Source: Herbidospora sakaeratensis (lineage in GTDB: Bacteria > Actinomycetota > Actinomycetes > Streptosporangiales > Streptosporangiaceae). Taken from it: 64,000 nt of DNA. Each line of letters begins with the position of its first letter. Positions within the stretch are counted from its first letter, which is position 1. The DNA is taken from assembly GCF_001570525.1 (NCBI RefSeq), contig NZ_BBXC01000008.1, positions 124,001-188,000 on the forward strand, read 5' to 3'. The notes under the pieces are model-generated. The model was not told the DNA's origin and ran no database searches. It worked only from the letters and a program-made list of their open reading frames with translations. The translations under genes and the position numbers were made by a program. Below, in pieces: positions 8,216-16,125 of the stretch.

Positions 8216-8846
8216 GCTGCTCCTTGAGTGGTTCGTAGCTGTCTACGTAGTCAGCGAAGTCTCCTGCGTCTCGCGCGGCCGTCGCCGAAACGCTCGGGTA
8301 GTAGTCGGAAATCCGCTCGGCCGACACACCGTCTCGCAGCAAGGCAGCGACATCGTCGTAGGGGACGCGAGTGCCCTCGATCACGGGGATTCCGCCTCTG
8401 ACCGCCGGATCGACGGCGACATGTTCACGCGGACGGAGCAGGTCGGGGATGTGCCGCCCATCCCGGTAGAACGGCTTTAGGACGTCCACCATCTGATAAA
8501 TGACAAGATTGGTTTTGTTGCGAACCAAATCGGTGGCCCGCTCCGGTTCGACTAGGTAGATCGTCGAGTCATCGGCCACCAACTGGTACGCCGACAGATG
8601 TTCGCGTTCCCCTAGATCGTCCCGCAGCGTGTCCAGGGCACGCCGGATCTTCTGGAGGGAGGTGTCGTTCCGGAGTTTCACGCAGGCTCGCAGAGCGACC
8701 AGATCGCGGAACGAGTAGAGAACCGGCCTGATGGCGGAGATCTCCGGCACCAGCACGGCGCCCCTGCTGGTGGCCCTACGCCAGTGAGCGAGTTGCTGAA
8801 GCGTGGCACCTGACAACGCCGCCGCTAGCTTCGGGCTGTAAGTCAC
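8196..8846 (-). CDS. DUF433 antitoxin with N-terminal MerR-like HTH
   Basis: The N-terminal part (YSPKLAAALSGATLQQLAHWRR, then YSFRDLVALRACVKLR) is a MerR-like winged helix. The C-terminal part (HVAVDPAVRGGIPVIEGTRVPYDDVAALLRDG) is the DUF433 antitoxin domain. GTG at 8846 sits eight bases after GGGGAGG. A GTG at 8855 is in frame but abuts that ribosome site, so 8846 (216 residues) is preferred. It is expected to bind its own promoter and neutralise the DUF5615 product, whose gene overlaps its end by 20 bases. Confidence 0.78.
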   Translation of the reverse strand: MTYSPKLAAALSGATLQQLAHWRRATSRGAVLVPEISAIRPVLYSFRDLVALRACVKLRNDTSLQKIRRALDTLRDDLGEREHLSAYQLVADDSTIYLVEPERATDLVRNKTNLVIYQMVDVLKPFYRDGRHIPDLLRPREHVAVDPAVRGGIPVIEGTRVPYDDVAALLRDGVSAERISDYYPSVSATAARDAGDFADYVDSYEPLKEQREAAAG

Positions 8847-8979
8847 CTGCTTCACCTCCCCTGAGCCGATCCGTCTCGGCCATCATTGCAAACGTCTGTT
8901 CTATTCGCTCGACTTACTGGCCAGTCGATTGCTCGGCTCTTGCGTTTGGCCACTCGTAGGCCACCTAACGCCGGAGGTG

Positions 8980-9233
8980 CACAATTACCACCTCCTTTAC
9001 CGCGAGGAGGAACGCGAGATGATCCCGCTCTGCGCCGACCAGGGCGTCGGCGTCGCCCCGCCACCCTCGCCCTGGCCTGGCTGCTGCACCAGCCCGGCAT
9101 GGTCGCCCCCATCATCGGCGCGACCAAGGACGGCCACATCCCCGACGCCCTGGCCGCCGTCGGCCTCGACCTCTCGGACGAGGAACTGGCCGAACTCGAG
9201 GCTCCCTACCAGCCCAGGTCAGCCCACTTCTAG
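8980..9233 (+). pseudogene. 3' remnant of a second aldo/keto reductase gene
   Basis: The translation from 8980 reads HNYHLLYREEEREMIPLC. After a shift of frame near 9052 it continues ATLALAWLLHQPGMVAPI to a stop at 9233. This corresponds to the C-terminal half of the aldo-keto reductase at 6737-7711. Bases 9001-9050 are identical to 7313-7362. Relative to the intact gene about 150 bases are missing between two GGCGTCG motifs, and one C is lost just after. The 5' half is absent. It is non-functional. Confidence 0.85.
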
Positions 9234-9443
9234 AGAAGAGACGGACACCGCCCGGTACGGGTACCCGTCCTGCCCGGGCGCCTCCCATTCCAGGTCGACG
9301 GGCTGCCCGGCCGTCAGGGCCCGGTAGCCCTCGGCCTGGATGTGGCTGAAGTGCGCCCAGCACCCGCCGGGGGTCTCCGGAGAGTCGATCACTCCCCACC
9401 CCAGGTCGGCGTGCCACTCCCGTACGACCCCTCGAACGCCCAT
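9219..9443 (-). CDS. Cold-shock-domain-like small protein
   Basis: 74 residues. The pattern VREWHADLGWGVIDSP, then WAHFSHIQAEGYRALTAGQPVDLEWE, follows the OB-fold cold-shock domain (GxVxxWxxxxGWGxI, HFSxI, GQxVxF/W). The classic RNP1 KGFGFI is replaced by LGWGVI, as in the divergent actinomycete CSD proteins, so nucleic-acid binding is likely but weaker to assert. It is divergent from the PaaK-like gene with 23 bases between start codons, and its 3' end overlaps the end of the aldo-keto reductase remnant. Confidence 0.75.
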   Translation of the reverse strand: MGVRGVVREWHADLGWGVIDSPETPGGCWAHFSHIQAEGYRALTAGQPVDLEWEAPGQDGYPYRAVSVSSLEVG

Positions 9444-9466
9444 AGCCGGACGATACAGTCGCGACC

Positions 9467-10801
9467 ATGGCGCCCATCGAGTTGTTCCACCGCGTCGCGG
9501 CCACCGTTCCGGCCTATGCCGCCTTCCTGAGGGAGCACGGCGTCGATCCCGCCGCGATCACGACGGCCGACGACTTCGCGACGCTCCCCTTCACGACGAA
9601 GGACAACTACACCCGCCGCCATCCCCTCGACGCCCTCTGCCGCGACGGCGTCCTGAAAGGCATGATCGCGGTCTCCTCCGGTTCAACGGGCGAGCCGTCG
9701 TTCTGGGCCCGGACCGCCGACGACGAGAAGGTCATCGCCGACCGGTTCGCGCAGGTCATGGACGGGTTCGGTAGAAGACCGACGCTGGCCGTCGTGTGCT
9801 TCTCCCTCGGCACCTGGGTCGGCGGGCTGTTCACCCTGGCCTGTATCCGGCATCTCCAGGACCGCGGCTACCCGATCACCGTCGTCGCCCCGGGCAACAA
9901 CCCCGCGGAGATCAAGAGGGTCGTGCCGCAACTGGCGCCGCTGGCCGAGCAGACGGTCCTGTTCGGCTATCCCCCGTTCGTCAAGGATGTCATCGACACC
10001 GTCGACCTGCCCTGGACGAAGTACAACCTCAAGATCGTGACCGCGGGTGAGGTCTTCTCGGAGGAGTGGCGCACGCTGGTCGCCGAGCGGGCCGGGATCG
10101 CCGACCCGGTCAGGTCCTTCGCGTCCCTGTACGGCACCGCCGACGCCGGCGTCCTGGGCAACGAGACCCCGCTGTCCATCGAGATCAGACGGCATCTGGC
10201 CGCCCACCCCGAGAAGGCCAGGGAGTTGTTCGGGGCCGACCGGCTGCCGACGCTCGTGCAGTACGACCCCGCGGTCCGCTACTTCGAGGAGTCCGACGGC
10301 ACCCTGCTGTTCAGCGGCGACAACGGCATCCCGCTGATCCGCTACCACATCGCCGACGAGGGCGGCCTCATCCCCTACCGCGAGATGCTCGAACGCGTCG
10401 GCTTCCAGCCTCGGCACGACGGTCCCGAGCTCCCGTTCGTCTACGTCTTCGGCCGCAGCCGCTTCGCGGTGTCCTTCTACGGCGCGAACGTCTACGCCGA
10501 GAACATCTCGGTCGGCCTGGAGCAGCCCGCGATCAACAGGTCGGTGACGGGCAAGTTCGTCCTGAGCGCCCCCGAAGGCGCCGACGGCCTGCACGTCACC
10601 GTCGAGCTGGCCCCCGGCCAAGAACCATCAGAAGAGCTCGCCAAGGAGGTCGCGGCCCAGATCGCCACCCACGTCAGGCGGCTGAACAGCGAGTTCGCCC
10701 ACTACGTGCCCGAGCGCAGGCAGCTGCCGCTGATCACGTTGCGGCCCTACGCCGACCCCGCCGACTTCCCGCCCGGCGTCAAGCACCGCTATGTACGCTG
10801 A
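9467..10801 (+). CDS. PaaK-like adenylate-forming enzyme (phenylacetate-CoA ligase family)
   Basis: 444 residues, the usual length of PaaK. The phosphate-binding motif is MIAVSSGSTGEPSFW near residue 70, with FGYPPF, AGEVFS and LYGTADAGVLG (adenine and acyl-adenylate pocket) and FSGDNGIPLIRYHIADEG further on. Members activate an aryl or other carboxylate with ATP, then load it on CoA or a carrier. No aromatic degradation genes flank it, so the substrate is unknown. Its stop is five bases before the polX start; co-transcription is likely. Confidence 0.85.
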   Translation: MAPIELFHRVAATVPAYAAFLREHGVDPAAITTADDFATLPFTTKDNYTRRHPLDALCRDGVLKGMIAVSSGSTGEPSFWARTADDEKVIADRFAQVMDGFGRRPTLAVVCFSLGTWVGGLFTLACIRHLQDRGYPITVVAPGNNPAEIKRVVPQLAPLAEQTVLFGYPPFVKDVIDTVDLPWTKYNLKIVTAGEVFSEEWRTLVAERAGIADPVRSFASLYGTADAGVLGNETPLSIEIRRHLAAHPEKARELFGADRLPTLVQYDPAVRYFEESDGTLLFSGDNGIPLIRYHIADEGGLIPYREMLERVGFQPRHDGPELPFVYVFGRSRFAVSFYGANVYAENISVGLEQPAINRSVTGKFVLSAPEGADGLHVTVELAPGQEPSEELAKEVAAQIATHVRRLNSEFAHYVPERRQLPLITLRPYADPADFPPGVKHRYVR

Positions 10802-10806
10802 TCGAC

Positions 10807-12486
10807 ATGGCACGGGCGAATGACGAGGCCGCTGCGGCCCTGGAAGAGTACGCCGAACTGTTCGCGCTGAACGGCGGCGACGCCTTCCGGGTGCGCAGCT
10901 ACCAGAAGGCGGCCAAGTCGATCGCCGGTTACCCCGACGACCTGCGCGAGACGCCGGTGCGGCAGATCCCGGGGGTCGGCGAGGCGATCGCGAAGAAGAT
11001 GGAGGAGTTCCTCGAACGGGGCAGCTTCCGCCAGCTCGACGACCTGCGGTCGAAGGTGCCCGACGGGGTGCGCAAACTCACGAGGATCCCGACGCTGGGG
11101 CCGAAGAAGGCGCTGTTCCTGTTCCAGGAGCTCGGCATCGACTCGCCCGGCGCGCTCGAACAGGCGATCGGGGAAGGCCGTCTCAAGGGGCTGAAGGGCT
11201 TCGGGCCGAAGACCGAGGAGAACATCCTCAAGGGCATCGCCCAGATGGCCGAGACCCGCGTCCACCTGGGCATCGCGGCCGAGCTGGCCGACCGGGTGAT
11301 GGCCTCGCTCGACGCCGACCGCATGACCTTCGCGGGGTCGTTGCGGCGCATGCGCGACACGGTCGGCGACATCGACATCCTGGCCGTGGGTTCGCCCGAG
11401 CTGATGGAGACCTTCGCCGCGCAGCCCTACGTCACCGAGGTCATCGCGCGGGGCGAGAAGAAGACGTCGGTGCGCACCGATCGGGGGCTCCAGGTCGACC
11501 TGCGGCTGGTGCCGGAGGAGTCGTGGGGGGCCGCGCTCATCTACTTCACGGGGTCGAAGGAGCACAACGTCCACCTGCGCGAGATGTGCGTGAAGAAGGG
11601 GTGGAAGTTGTCCGAATACGGGCTCTTCGACGCCGACGACAACGTGATCGCCGCCGCCACCGAGGAGGACATCTACGCCGCGCTCGGCATGGAGTGGATC
11701 CCCCCGACGCTGCGCGAAGACGGCGGCGAGATCCAGGCGGCGCTCAAGCACGAGCTGCCCCGGCTGGTCACCCTCGACGATCTCAAGGGCGACCTGCACA
11801 CCCACACCGACCTGACCGACGGCATCGCCACTCTCGAAGACATGCTGGCCGCCGCCGCGAACCGCGGCTACGCCTACTACGCCGTCACCGACCACGCCCC
11901 CGACCTGGTCATGCAGCGCATGACGCTGGAGAAGGCGCTCGCGCAGCGGGCCCGGCTCGACGAGCTCCAGAAGAGCTACCCGAACATGCGGCTGCTGCAC
12001 GGCAGCGAGCTCAACATCGGGCCCGACGGGTCGGTTGACTGGCCCGAGGAGATCCTGGCGGGCTTCGACGTCTGCGTCGCCAGCGTGCACTCCCACTTCA
12101 ACCAGTCGCGCGACGAGATGACCCGCCGGTTCATCGCGGCCTGCGAGAACCCGCAGGTCGACATCGTCGGCCACCCGACCACCCGCAAGATCGGCAAGCG
12201 TCCGGGCGTCGACGCCGACTGGGACGCGGTCTTCCGCGCCGCCGCCCGCACCGGCACCGCGCTGGAGATCGACGCCTACCCCGACCGCGCCGACCTGCCC
12301 TCCGACCTGGTCCGCCTGGCCCGCCACCACGGCGTCAAGTTCTCCATCGACAGCGACTCCCACGCCATCCCCCACCTCGACAACCAGAAGTTCGGCGTCG
12401 GCATCGCCCAGCGCGGCTGGCTGACCCCCGACGACGTGATCAACACCTGGCCGATCGAGAAACTGCTCCGCTTCCTGGGCCGCTGA
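10807..12486 (+). CDS. polX: DNA polymerase/3'-5' exonuclease PolX
   Basis: 559 residues from the ATG at 10807; the long upstream reading frame only overlaps the previous gene in another phase. N-terminal helix-hairpin-helix repeats (VRQIPGVGEAIAKKMEEF, IPTLGPKKALFL, LKGFGPKTEENI) precede the family X palm, with GSLRRMRDTVGDIDIL carrying the catalytic aspartates near residues 189-191. A C-terminal PHP domain starts at about residue 327 (GDLHTHTDLTDG) with later metal ligands (DHAPD, SVHSH, DIVGHP, DSDSHA). This is the bacterial PolX architecture for gap filling and 3' end trimming in base excision repair. Its stop codon is the first base of dispersed repeat copy B. Confidence 0.95.
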   Translation: MARANDEAAAALEEYAELFALNGGDAFRVRSYQKAAKSIAGYPDDLRETPVRQIPGVGEAIAKKMEEFLERGSFRQLDDLRSKVPDGVRKLTRIPTLGPKKALFLFQELGIDSPGALEQAIGEGRLKGLKGFGPKTEENILKGIAQMAETRVHLGIAAELADRVMASLDADRMTFAGSLRRMRDTVGDIDILAVGSPELMETFAAQPYVTEVIARGEKKTSVRTDRGLQVDLRLVPEESWGAALIYFTGSKEHNVHLREMCVKKGWKLSEYGLFDADDNVIAAATEEDIYAALGMEWIPPTLREDGGEIQAALKHELPRLVTLDDLKGDLHTHTDLTDGIATLEDMLAAAANRGYAYYAVTDHAPDLVMQRMTLEKALAQRARLDELQKSYPNMRLLHGSELNIGPDGSVDWPEEILAGFDVCVASVHSHFNQSRDEMTRRFIAACENPQVDIVGHPTTRKIGKRPGVDADWDAVFRAAARTGTALEIDAYPDRADLPSDLVRLARHHGVKFSIDSDSHAIPHLDNQKFGVGIAQRGWLTPDDVINTWPIEKLLRFLGR

Positions 12487-12529
12487 AAAGCCTTCTTCCG
12501 TTACGGCTCCCGCCCGGCCGGCGCCGGCC
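12484..12529 (+). repeat. Dispersed repeat, copy B
   Basis: Starts at the polX stop codon with TGAAAAGCCTTCTTC, then CGTTACGGCTCCCGCCC, and ends in a perfect 14-base palindrome GGCCGGCGCCGGCC at 12516-12529. It could act as a terminator, though no U-run follows. See copies A and C. Confidence 0.6.
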
Positions 12530-12595
12530 ACCGCCCCCCGGCCGGGCGCCGCATCCGGCGCTCCGCACCCGCTCCCGGCGGCCCGCCGTCACGCC

Positions 12596-13378
12596 TCAGC
12601 AGGCCGCCCGATCACCGACGGCCAGATCGCCGGGCCGCAGGACCTCGGCGTAGGCCCCCAGGCAGGGCGACCCGTCGACGCGGTTGTCCCGCAGCAGGGT
12701 CCTGACCGCGTCGGCGCGGCGTGGCAGGTCGCCGTGGGCGAGCGTCGGCACCGCGCAGCGCGGGGTCGGCGCGAGCACCCGCAGCACCACCGGCCCGACG
12801 GCGATCTCGCGTCCGGTCCAGTCGTTCTCGGCATAGGGGGTCGTGCCGGGCAGATCGAGCACCAGGTTGGGCCGGTAACGCACCATCTCCGCGCCGGCCC
12901 GATCGAGCGTGGCGGTGGTCACCAGGTGGATCGGGGCGTAGTCGACGAAGTTGCCGCCCGGCGTGCCCTGGCCGATCTGGAGGTGGATGAACGGCACGTC
13001 GGCGTCGACCCCGGCGTCCATGACCGCCTCGGGGTCGGGCCGGCCGACCGTGGCGTGCTCGGGCCGGGTGGTCACCAAACGGACCTCGCGCCCCAGCGCC
13101 CCCGAGACGGCGTCGGCGGCCTGGCCGAGCGGCACGGTCTGGCCGTTGGGACAGCGGATCAGCGTGATGCCGTCGTCCCAGTGGGCGGCGAAGCCGAGCA
13201 AATCGCGCCACAGGCGCGGGTGTTTGGCGCTGGCGACCATCCCGGTCGCCACGTCGAGCAGCGCGGCCACCCGGTCGCCTTCGACGCCCTGCTCGGTCAC
13301 GGCCGCCGCCTCGACGTCCTCGCCGAGCATCGACTTGACGGGGTAGCGCCGCAGCGCCGTCACGGATCCCGGGCTCAT
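12596..13378 (-). CDS. MOSC domain-containing protein
   Basis: 260 residues from the ATG at 13378. The N-terminal beta-barrel part (SVTALRRYPVKSMLGEDV, EQGVEGDRVAAL) and the C-terminal MOSC part (YRPNLVLDLPGTTPYAENDWTGREIAVG, then APTPRCAVPT with the conserved cysteine) match MOSC proteins related to mARC and MoCo sulfurase C-termini. Family members bind molybdenum cofactor or carry sulfur; the substrate is unknown. ATG overlaps the stop of the upstream alpha/beta hydrolase gene (ATGA), so the two are translationally coupled. Confidence 0.85.
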   Translation of the reverse strand: MSPGSVTALRRYPVKSMLGEDVEAAAVTEQGVEGDRVAALLDVATGMVASAKHPRLWRDLLGFAAHWDDGITLIRCPNGQTVPLGQAADAVSGALGREVRLVTTRPEHATVGRPDPEAVMDAGVDADVPFIHLQIGQGTPGGNFVDYAPIHLVTTATLDRAGAEMVRYRPNLVLDLPGTTPYAENDWTGREIAVGPVVLRVLAPTPRCAVPTLAHGDLPRRADAVRTLLRDNRVDGSPCLGAYAEVLRPGDLAVGDRAAC

Positions 13379-14247
13379 GCCGTCGGATGGTACTTGGCGA
13401 GGAACTCGCGGATCAGCGCCGCGACCTCGTCTCCGGCGCTCTCCAGCAGGAAGTGGCCGCCGTCGAACAGGTGGACCTCCGCGTGGGGGCTGTCGCGGGC
13501 GAAGGCGCGGGCTCCGTCGGGGCCGAAGAAGGGGTCGTGCCTGCCCCACGCCGCCAGCACCGGCACCTGCCGGGTGCGCAGCCACTCGTGCAGCGCCGGA
13601 TAGAGCGGCGGATTGGTGACGTAGTCGAGGAACAACCGCAGCTGGATCTCGGCGTTGCCCGGCCGCGAGATGAAGGCGTGGTCGAGGTGCCAGGTGTCGG
13701 GGCTGACGACGCTCTCGTCGGCGACGCCGGTCACGTACTGGCCGCGGATCGACTCCAGCGTGAAGGCCGAGCGCAGGGCCGCCTCGTTGGCCGGGCTCTG
13801 GTCGCGCTGGTAGTCCCAGACGGCCTGCCAGCCGGAGGCGACGAAGCCCTCGTCGTAGCCGTTGCCGTTCTGGGTGATCACCGCGACGACCGCCTCGGGG
13901 TCGCGCAGCGCCAGCCGCCAGCCGATCGGGGCGCCGTAGTCCTGGACGCCGATCGTGTAGCGGGTGACGCCCAGCTGGTCGAGCAGCCCGGCGGTCAGAT
14001 CCGCCAGCGCGTCGAAGCCGTAGTCGAACGCGGTGACGGGCGGCGTGTCCGAGAGCCCGAACCCGAGGTGGTCGGGGGCGACGACCCGGTAGCCCGCCAG
14101 CTGCGGGATCAGGTTGCGGAACATGAACGAGCTGGTCGGGAAGCCGTGCAGGAGCACGATCGTCGGCAGGTCGGCTGATCCGGTCTCGCGGTAGAAGAGC
14201 CGATGCCCGTCGACCGTGGCGTACCGGTGGTGCACCACCACACTCAT
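13375..14247 (-). CDS. Alpha/beta hydrolase (epoxide hydrolase/haloalkane dehalogenase-like)
   Basis: 290 residues from the ATG at 14247, preceded by AAAGGTGG; an ATG four codons upstream is less well placed. Motifs: HGFPTSS oxyanion hole, nucleophile Asp103 in GVQDYGAP (an aspartate, as in epoxide hydrolases and haloalkane dehalogenases rather than esterases), WGRHDPFF for the acid, and the His in FDGGHFLLES. The substrate is unknown. It is divergent from a CGNR zinc-finger regulator, and the short intergenic region carries a 9-base inverted repeat next to both start codons. Confidence 0.88.
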   Translation of the reverse strand: MSVVVHHRYATVDGHRLFYRETGSADLPTIVLLHGFPTSSFMFRNLIPQLAGYRVVAPDHLGFGLSDTPPVTAFDYGFDALADLTAGLLDQLGVTRYTIGVQDYGAPIGWRLALRDPEAVVAVITQNGNGYDEGFVASGWQAVWDYQRDQSPANEAALRSAFTLESIRGQYVTGVADESVVSPDTWHLDHAFISRPGNAEIQLRLFLDYVTNPPLYPALHEWLRTRQVPVLAAWGRHDPFFGPDGARAFARDSPHAEVHLFDGGHFLLESAGDEVAALIREFLAKYHPTA

Positions 14248-14248
14248 C

Positions 14249-14333
14249 GTTCTAACCACCTTTCGTCTCGATGATGGTTAGATCGTAGGCATGCGAGGTG
14301 TAACCTTGTCAACAGGCGAATGGAGGTTAGAAC
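14249..14333. promoter_or_regulatory. Repeated GGTTAGA motifs between divergent genes
   Basis: GTTCTAACC (14249-14257) and GGTTAGAAC (14325-14333) form a perfect 9-base inverted repeat whose arms lie one and three bases from the two divergent start codons and overlap their ribosome sites. A third GGTTAGA is at 14276-14282. This looks like an operator set for the adjacent CGNR-type regulator; the binder is inferred. Confidence 0.5.
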
Positions 14334-14336
14334 AAC

Positions 14337-14843
14337 GTGGTCGACGACGAGGAGCTTCTACTTGCGCTGCTGAACACCACTCCGACCGTCTCCGGCGAGG
14401 CGCACGACCTGCTCGCCGACCCCGAGACGGCCCGCGCCTGGCTCGCCGGGCACGCGGGCGAAGACGCGCTCGGCGAGGACCTCGCCCTCCTGCGCTCCAC
14501 CCGTGACACGCTGCAGGCGCTGGTGCACGACCGGGCCACCCCGGCGGCGCTCGCCCCGGCGCTCCACGGGGTCGGCTACCGGCCGGTCGCCGGAGACGCC
14601 GGCCTGACCTGGCGGCTCTCGACCCCGCCCGGCCACGCGGTGGCGGCCCGCGCCGTGGTGGCCTGGGACGCTCTGCGGCGCACCGCCCCCGGCCGGCTGC
14701 GCGCCTGCGAGAACACCGAGGAGTGCACGCTCTTCCTCATCGACCGCTCCAAGAGCAACAGCGCCCGGTGGTGCTCGATGGCCGGCTGCGGCAACCGCAT
14801 GAAGGCCCGCCGTCACTACGAACGCCGCAAGAACACCCGTTGA
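14337..14843 (+). CDS. ABATE/CGNR zinc-finger protein, probable transcriptional regulator
   Basis: 168 residues from a GTG at 14337 with GGAGG just upstream. The N-terminal ABATE-type helical region (ELLLALLNTTPTV, then WLAGHAGEDALGEDLALLRSTRDTLQAL) precedes the C-terminal CGNR zinc finger: RLRACENTEECTLFLID, then RWCSMAGCGNRMKARRHYERR, with four cysteines and the name-giving CGNR. These are thought to be stress-linked regulators that bind DNA through the zinc finger. The neighbour it probably controls is the divergent hydrolase. Confidence 0.88.
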   Translation: MVDDEELLLALLNTTPTVSGEAHDLLADPETARAWLAGHAGEDALGEDLALLRSTRDTLQALVHDRATPAALAPALHGVGYRPVAGDAGLTWRLSTPPGHAVAARAVVAWDALRRTAPGRLRACENTEECTLFLIDRSKSNSARWCSMAGCGNRMKARRHYERRKNTR

Positions 14844-14893
14844 TGGATTTGCCGCTTTCCTGGTAGGAAATACATCTAGGGAAAGGGCTCCTC

Positions 14894-15919
14894 ATGGACC
14901 GGACCGCTCTGTGCACCCTGGGCGACATCCCGCCCCTCTCCGCGCACCGCCGCCCCATCGTCAAACCGCTCCCCCACCACCTGTTCGCCGCCCACGGCGC
15001 CAGTGCCGCGACCCGCTGGGAGGCCATGGCGGGCCAGGGCTACCACACCCCGAACGACCTGTTCTTCGTCGCCAACCACACCGGCACCCCGCTCCTCGAC
15101 GCCCACTCCTGGCGGTTGCGCCTGCACGGCGACGGCCTGGCCGGGCCGCGTGTCCTCACGTACACCGAACTGCGGAGACTGCCCGCCCGCACGATGGACG
15201 TCGCCATCGAGTGCGCCGACAACGGCCGCCCGCCGTGGGGCCTGGGCGGGATCGGGGTCGCGCGCTGGCGCGGCGTGCCGCTCAGAACGGTGCTCTCCCT
15301 GGCCGGGATCCGGCCCGGCGCGGTCGACGTGCTGGCCACCGGGCTCGACGACCCGGTCGACGGGCGGGGTCACGTACGGCACGTGCTGCCGCTCGCGAAG
15401 GCGCTCGACGACGTGCTGGTCGCGTACGAGATGAACGGCGTCACCCTGCCGCCCGACCACGGATATCCGGCCCGGCTCGTGGTGCCGGGATGGGCGGGCA
15501 TCGCGTCGGTCAAGTGGCTCGGCGACGTGGAGGTGTCGACGGGCCCCCTGGACAACCCGTTCGCCGCCAGGGTCACCACCCCCTCGGTCAAGAGCGCGTT
15601 CGAGCTGCCGCGACCCGCCCGGATCCCGCTCGGGCGGCGGCACGTGCTGCGCGGGCGGTCGTGGTCGGGCGCGGGCGGCATCGCGAAGATCGAGGTCAGC
15701 ACCGACGGCGGCCACTCGTGGCGGAAGGCCTTCCACCGCAGGGGAACCCGCGCGTGGACGCCGTGGCACCTGGAGTGGTGTCCGAGGGAGAAGGGCCCCG
15801 GCGTGCTGCTCGCGCGAGCGGTAGATCACAATGGGTACAGGCAGCCGGAGATCATGGCATACGGCAAGATGGGGTATTTGTTCGACGCCATCGTGGCGCA
15901 TCCGGTGATCGTCGAGTAG
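14894..15919 (+). CDS. Molybdopterin-dependent oxidoreductase, sulfite oxidase family
   Basis: 341 residues from the ATG at 14894 (GGGAAAGGG upstream). The Moco-binding domain has the ligand cysteine at residue 107 in VAIECADNGRPPWGLGGIG; most relatives read CAGN, so the Asp is unusual. Further motifs are WRGVPLRTVL, LPLAKALDDVLVAYEMNG, LPPDHGYPARLVVPGWAG and VKWLGDVEV. The C-terminal dimerisation domain (about residues 235-341) has IAKIEVSTDGGHSW. No signal peptide and no heme or cytochrome partner nearby, so the electron acceptor and substrate are unknown. Confidence 0.9.
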   Translation: MDRTALCTLGDIPPLSAHRRPIVKPLPHHLFAAHGASAATRWEAMAGQGYHTPNDLFFVANHTGTPLLDAHSWRLRLHGDGLAGPRVLTYTELRRLPARTMDVAIECADNGRPPWGLGGIGVARWRGVPLRTVLSLAGIRPGAVDVLATGLDDPVDGRGHVRHVLPLAKALDDVLVAYEMNGVTLPPDHGYPARLVVPGWAGIASVKWLGDVEVSTGPLDNPFAARVTTPSVKSAFELPRPARIPLGRRHVLRGRSWSGAGGIAKIEVSTDGGHSWRKAFHRRGTRAWTPWHLEWCPREKGPGVLLARAVDHNGYRQPEIMAYGKMGYLFDAIVAHPVIVE

Positions 15920-16125
15920 CGAAGTGTTACCTTTACGGAAGGTTCGCTGCTTTTCTCGCAGCTCGGGGGGGTTTGCGGGGGGCTGGCCGCCTATGGGGGA
16001 AGTACGGGGAGCCGATTCGGCGCTGTCAGAATCGCTCCTTGGAGACGTCTTGGTAACGCCCCGGTAACCGCTCCTGAGGAGGATGGGGGCGGCATCCGGC
16101 GGAGAACGACAGGGGGAGGTTGCCC

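Noticed and set aside
10066-10806. In-frame upstream extension of polX
   Set aside because: It overlaps the PaaK-like gene in another phase and is Arg/Pro-rich. The ATG at 10807 starts the conserved helix-hairpin-helix region.
10789-12531. 580-residue open frame on the minus strand
   Set aside because: Fully antisense to polX, whose helix-hairpin-helix, polymerase and PHP motifs are all in the plus frame. The product has no recognisable motif.
15937-15970. Possible terminator after the Moco oxidoreductase gene
   Set aside because: The GCTGC/GCAGC stem is only five pairs with an interrupted T-run; too weak to report as a terminator.
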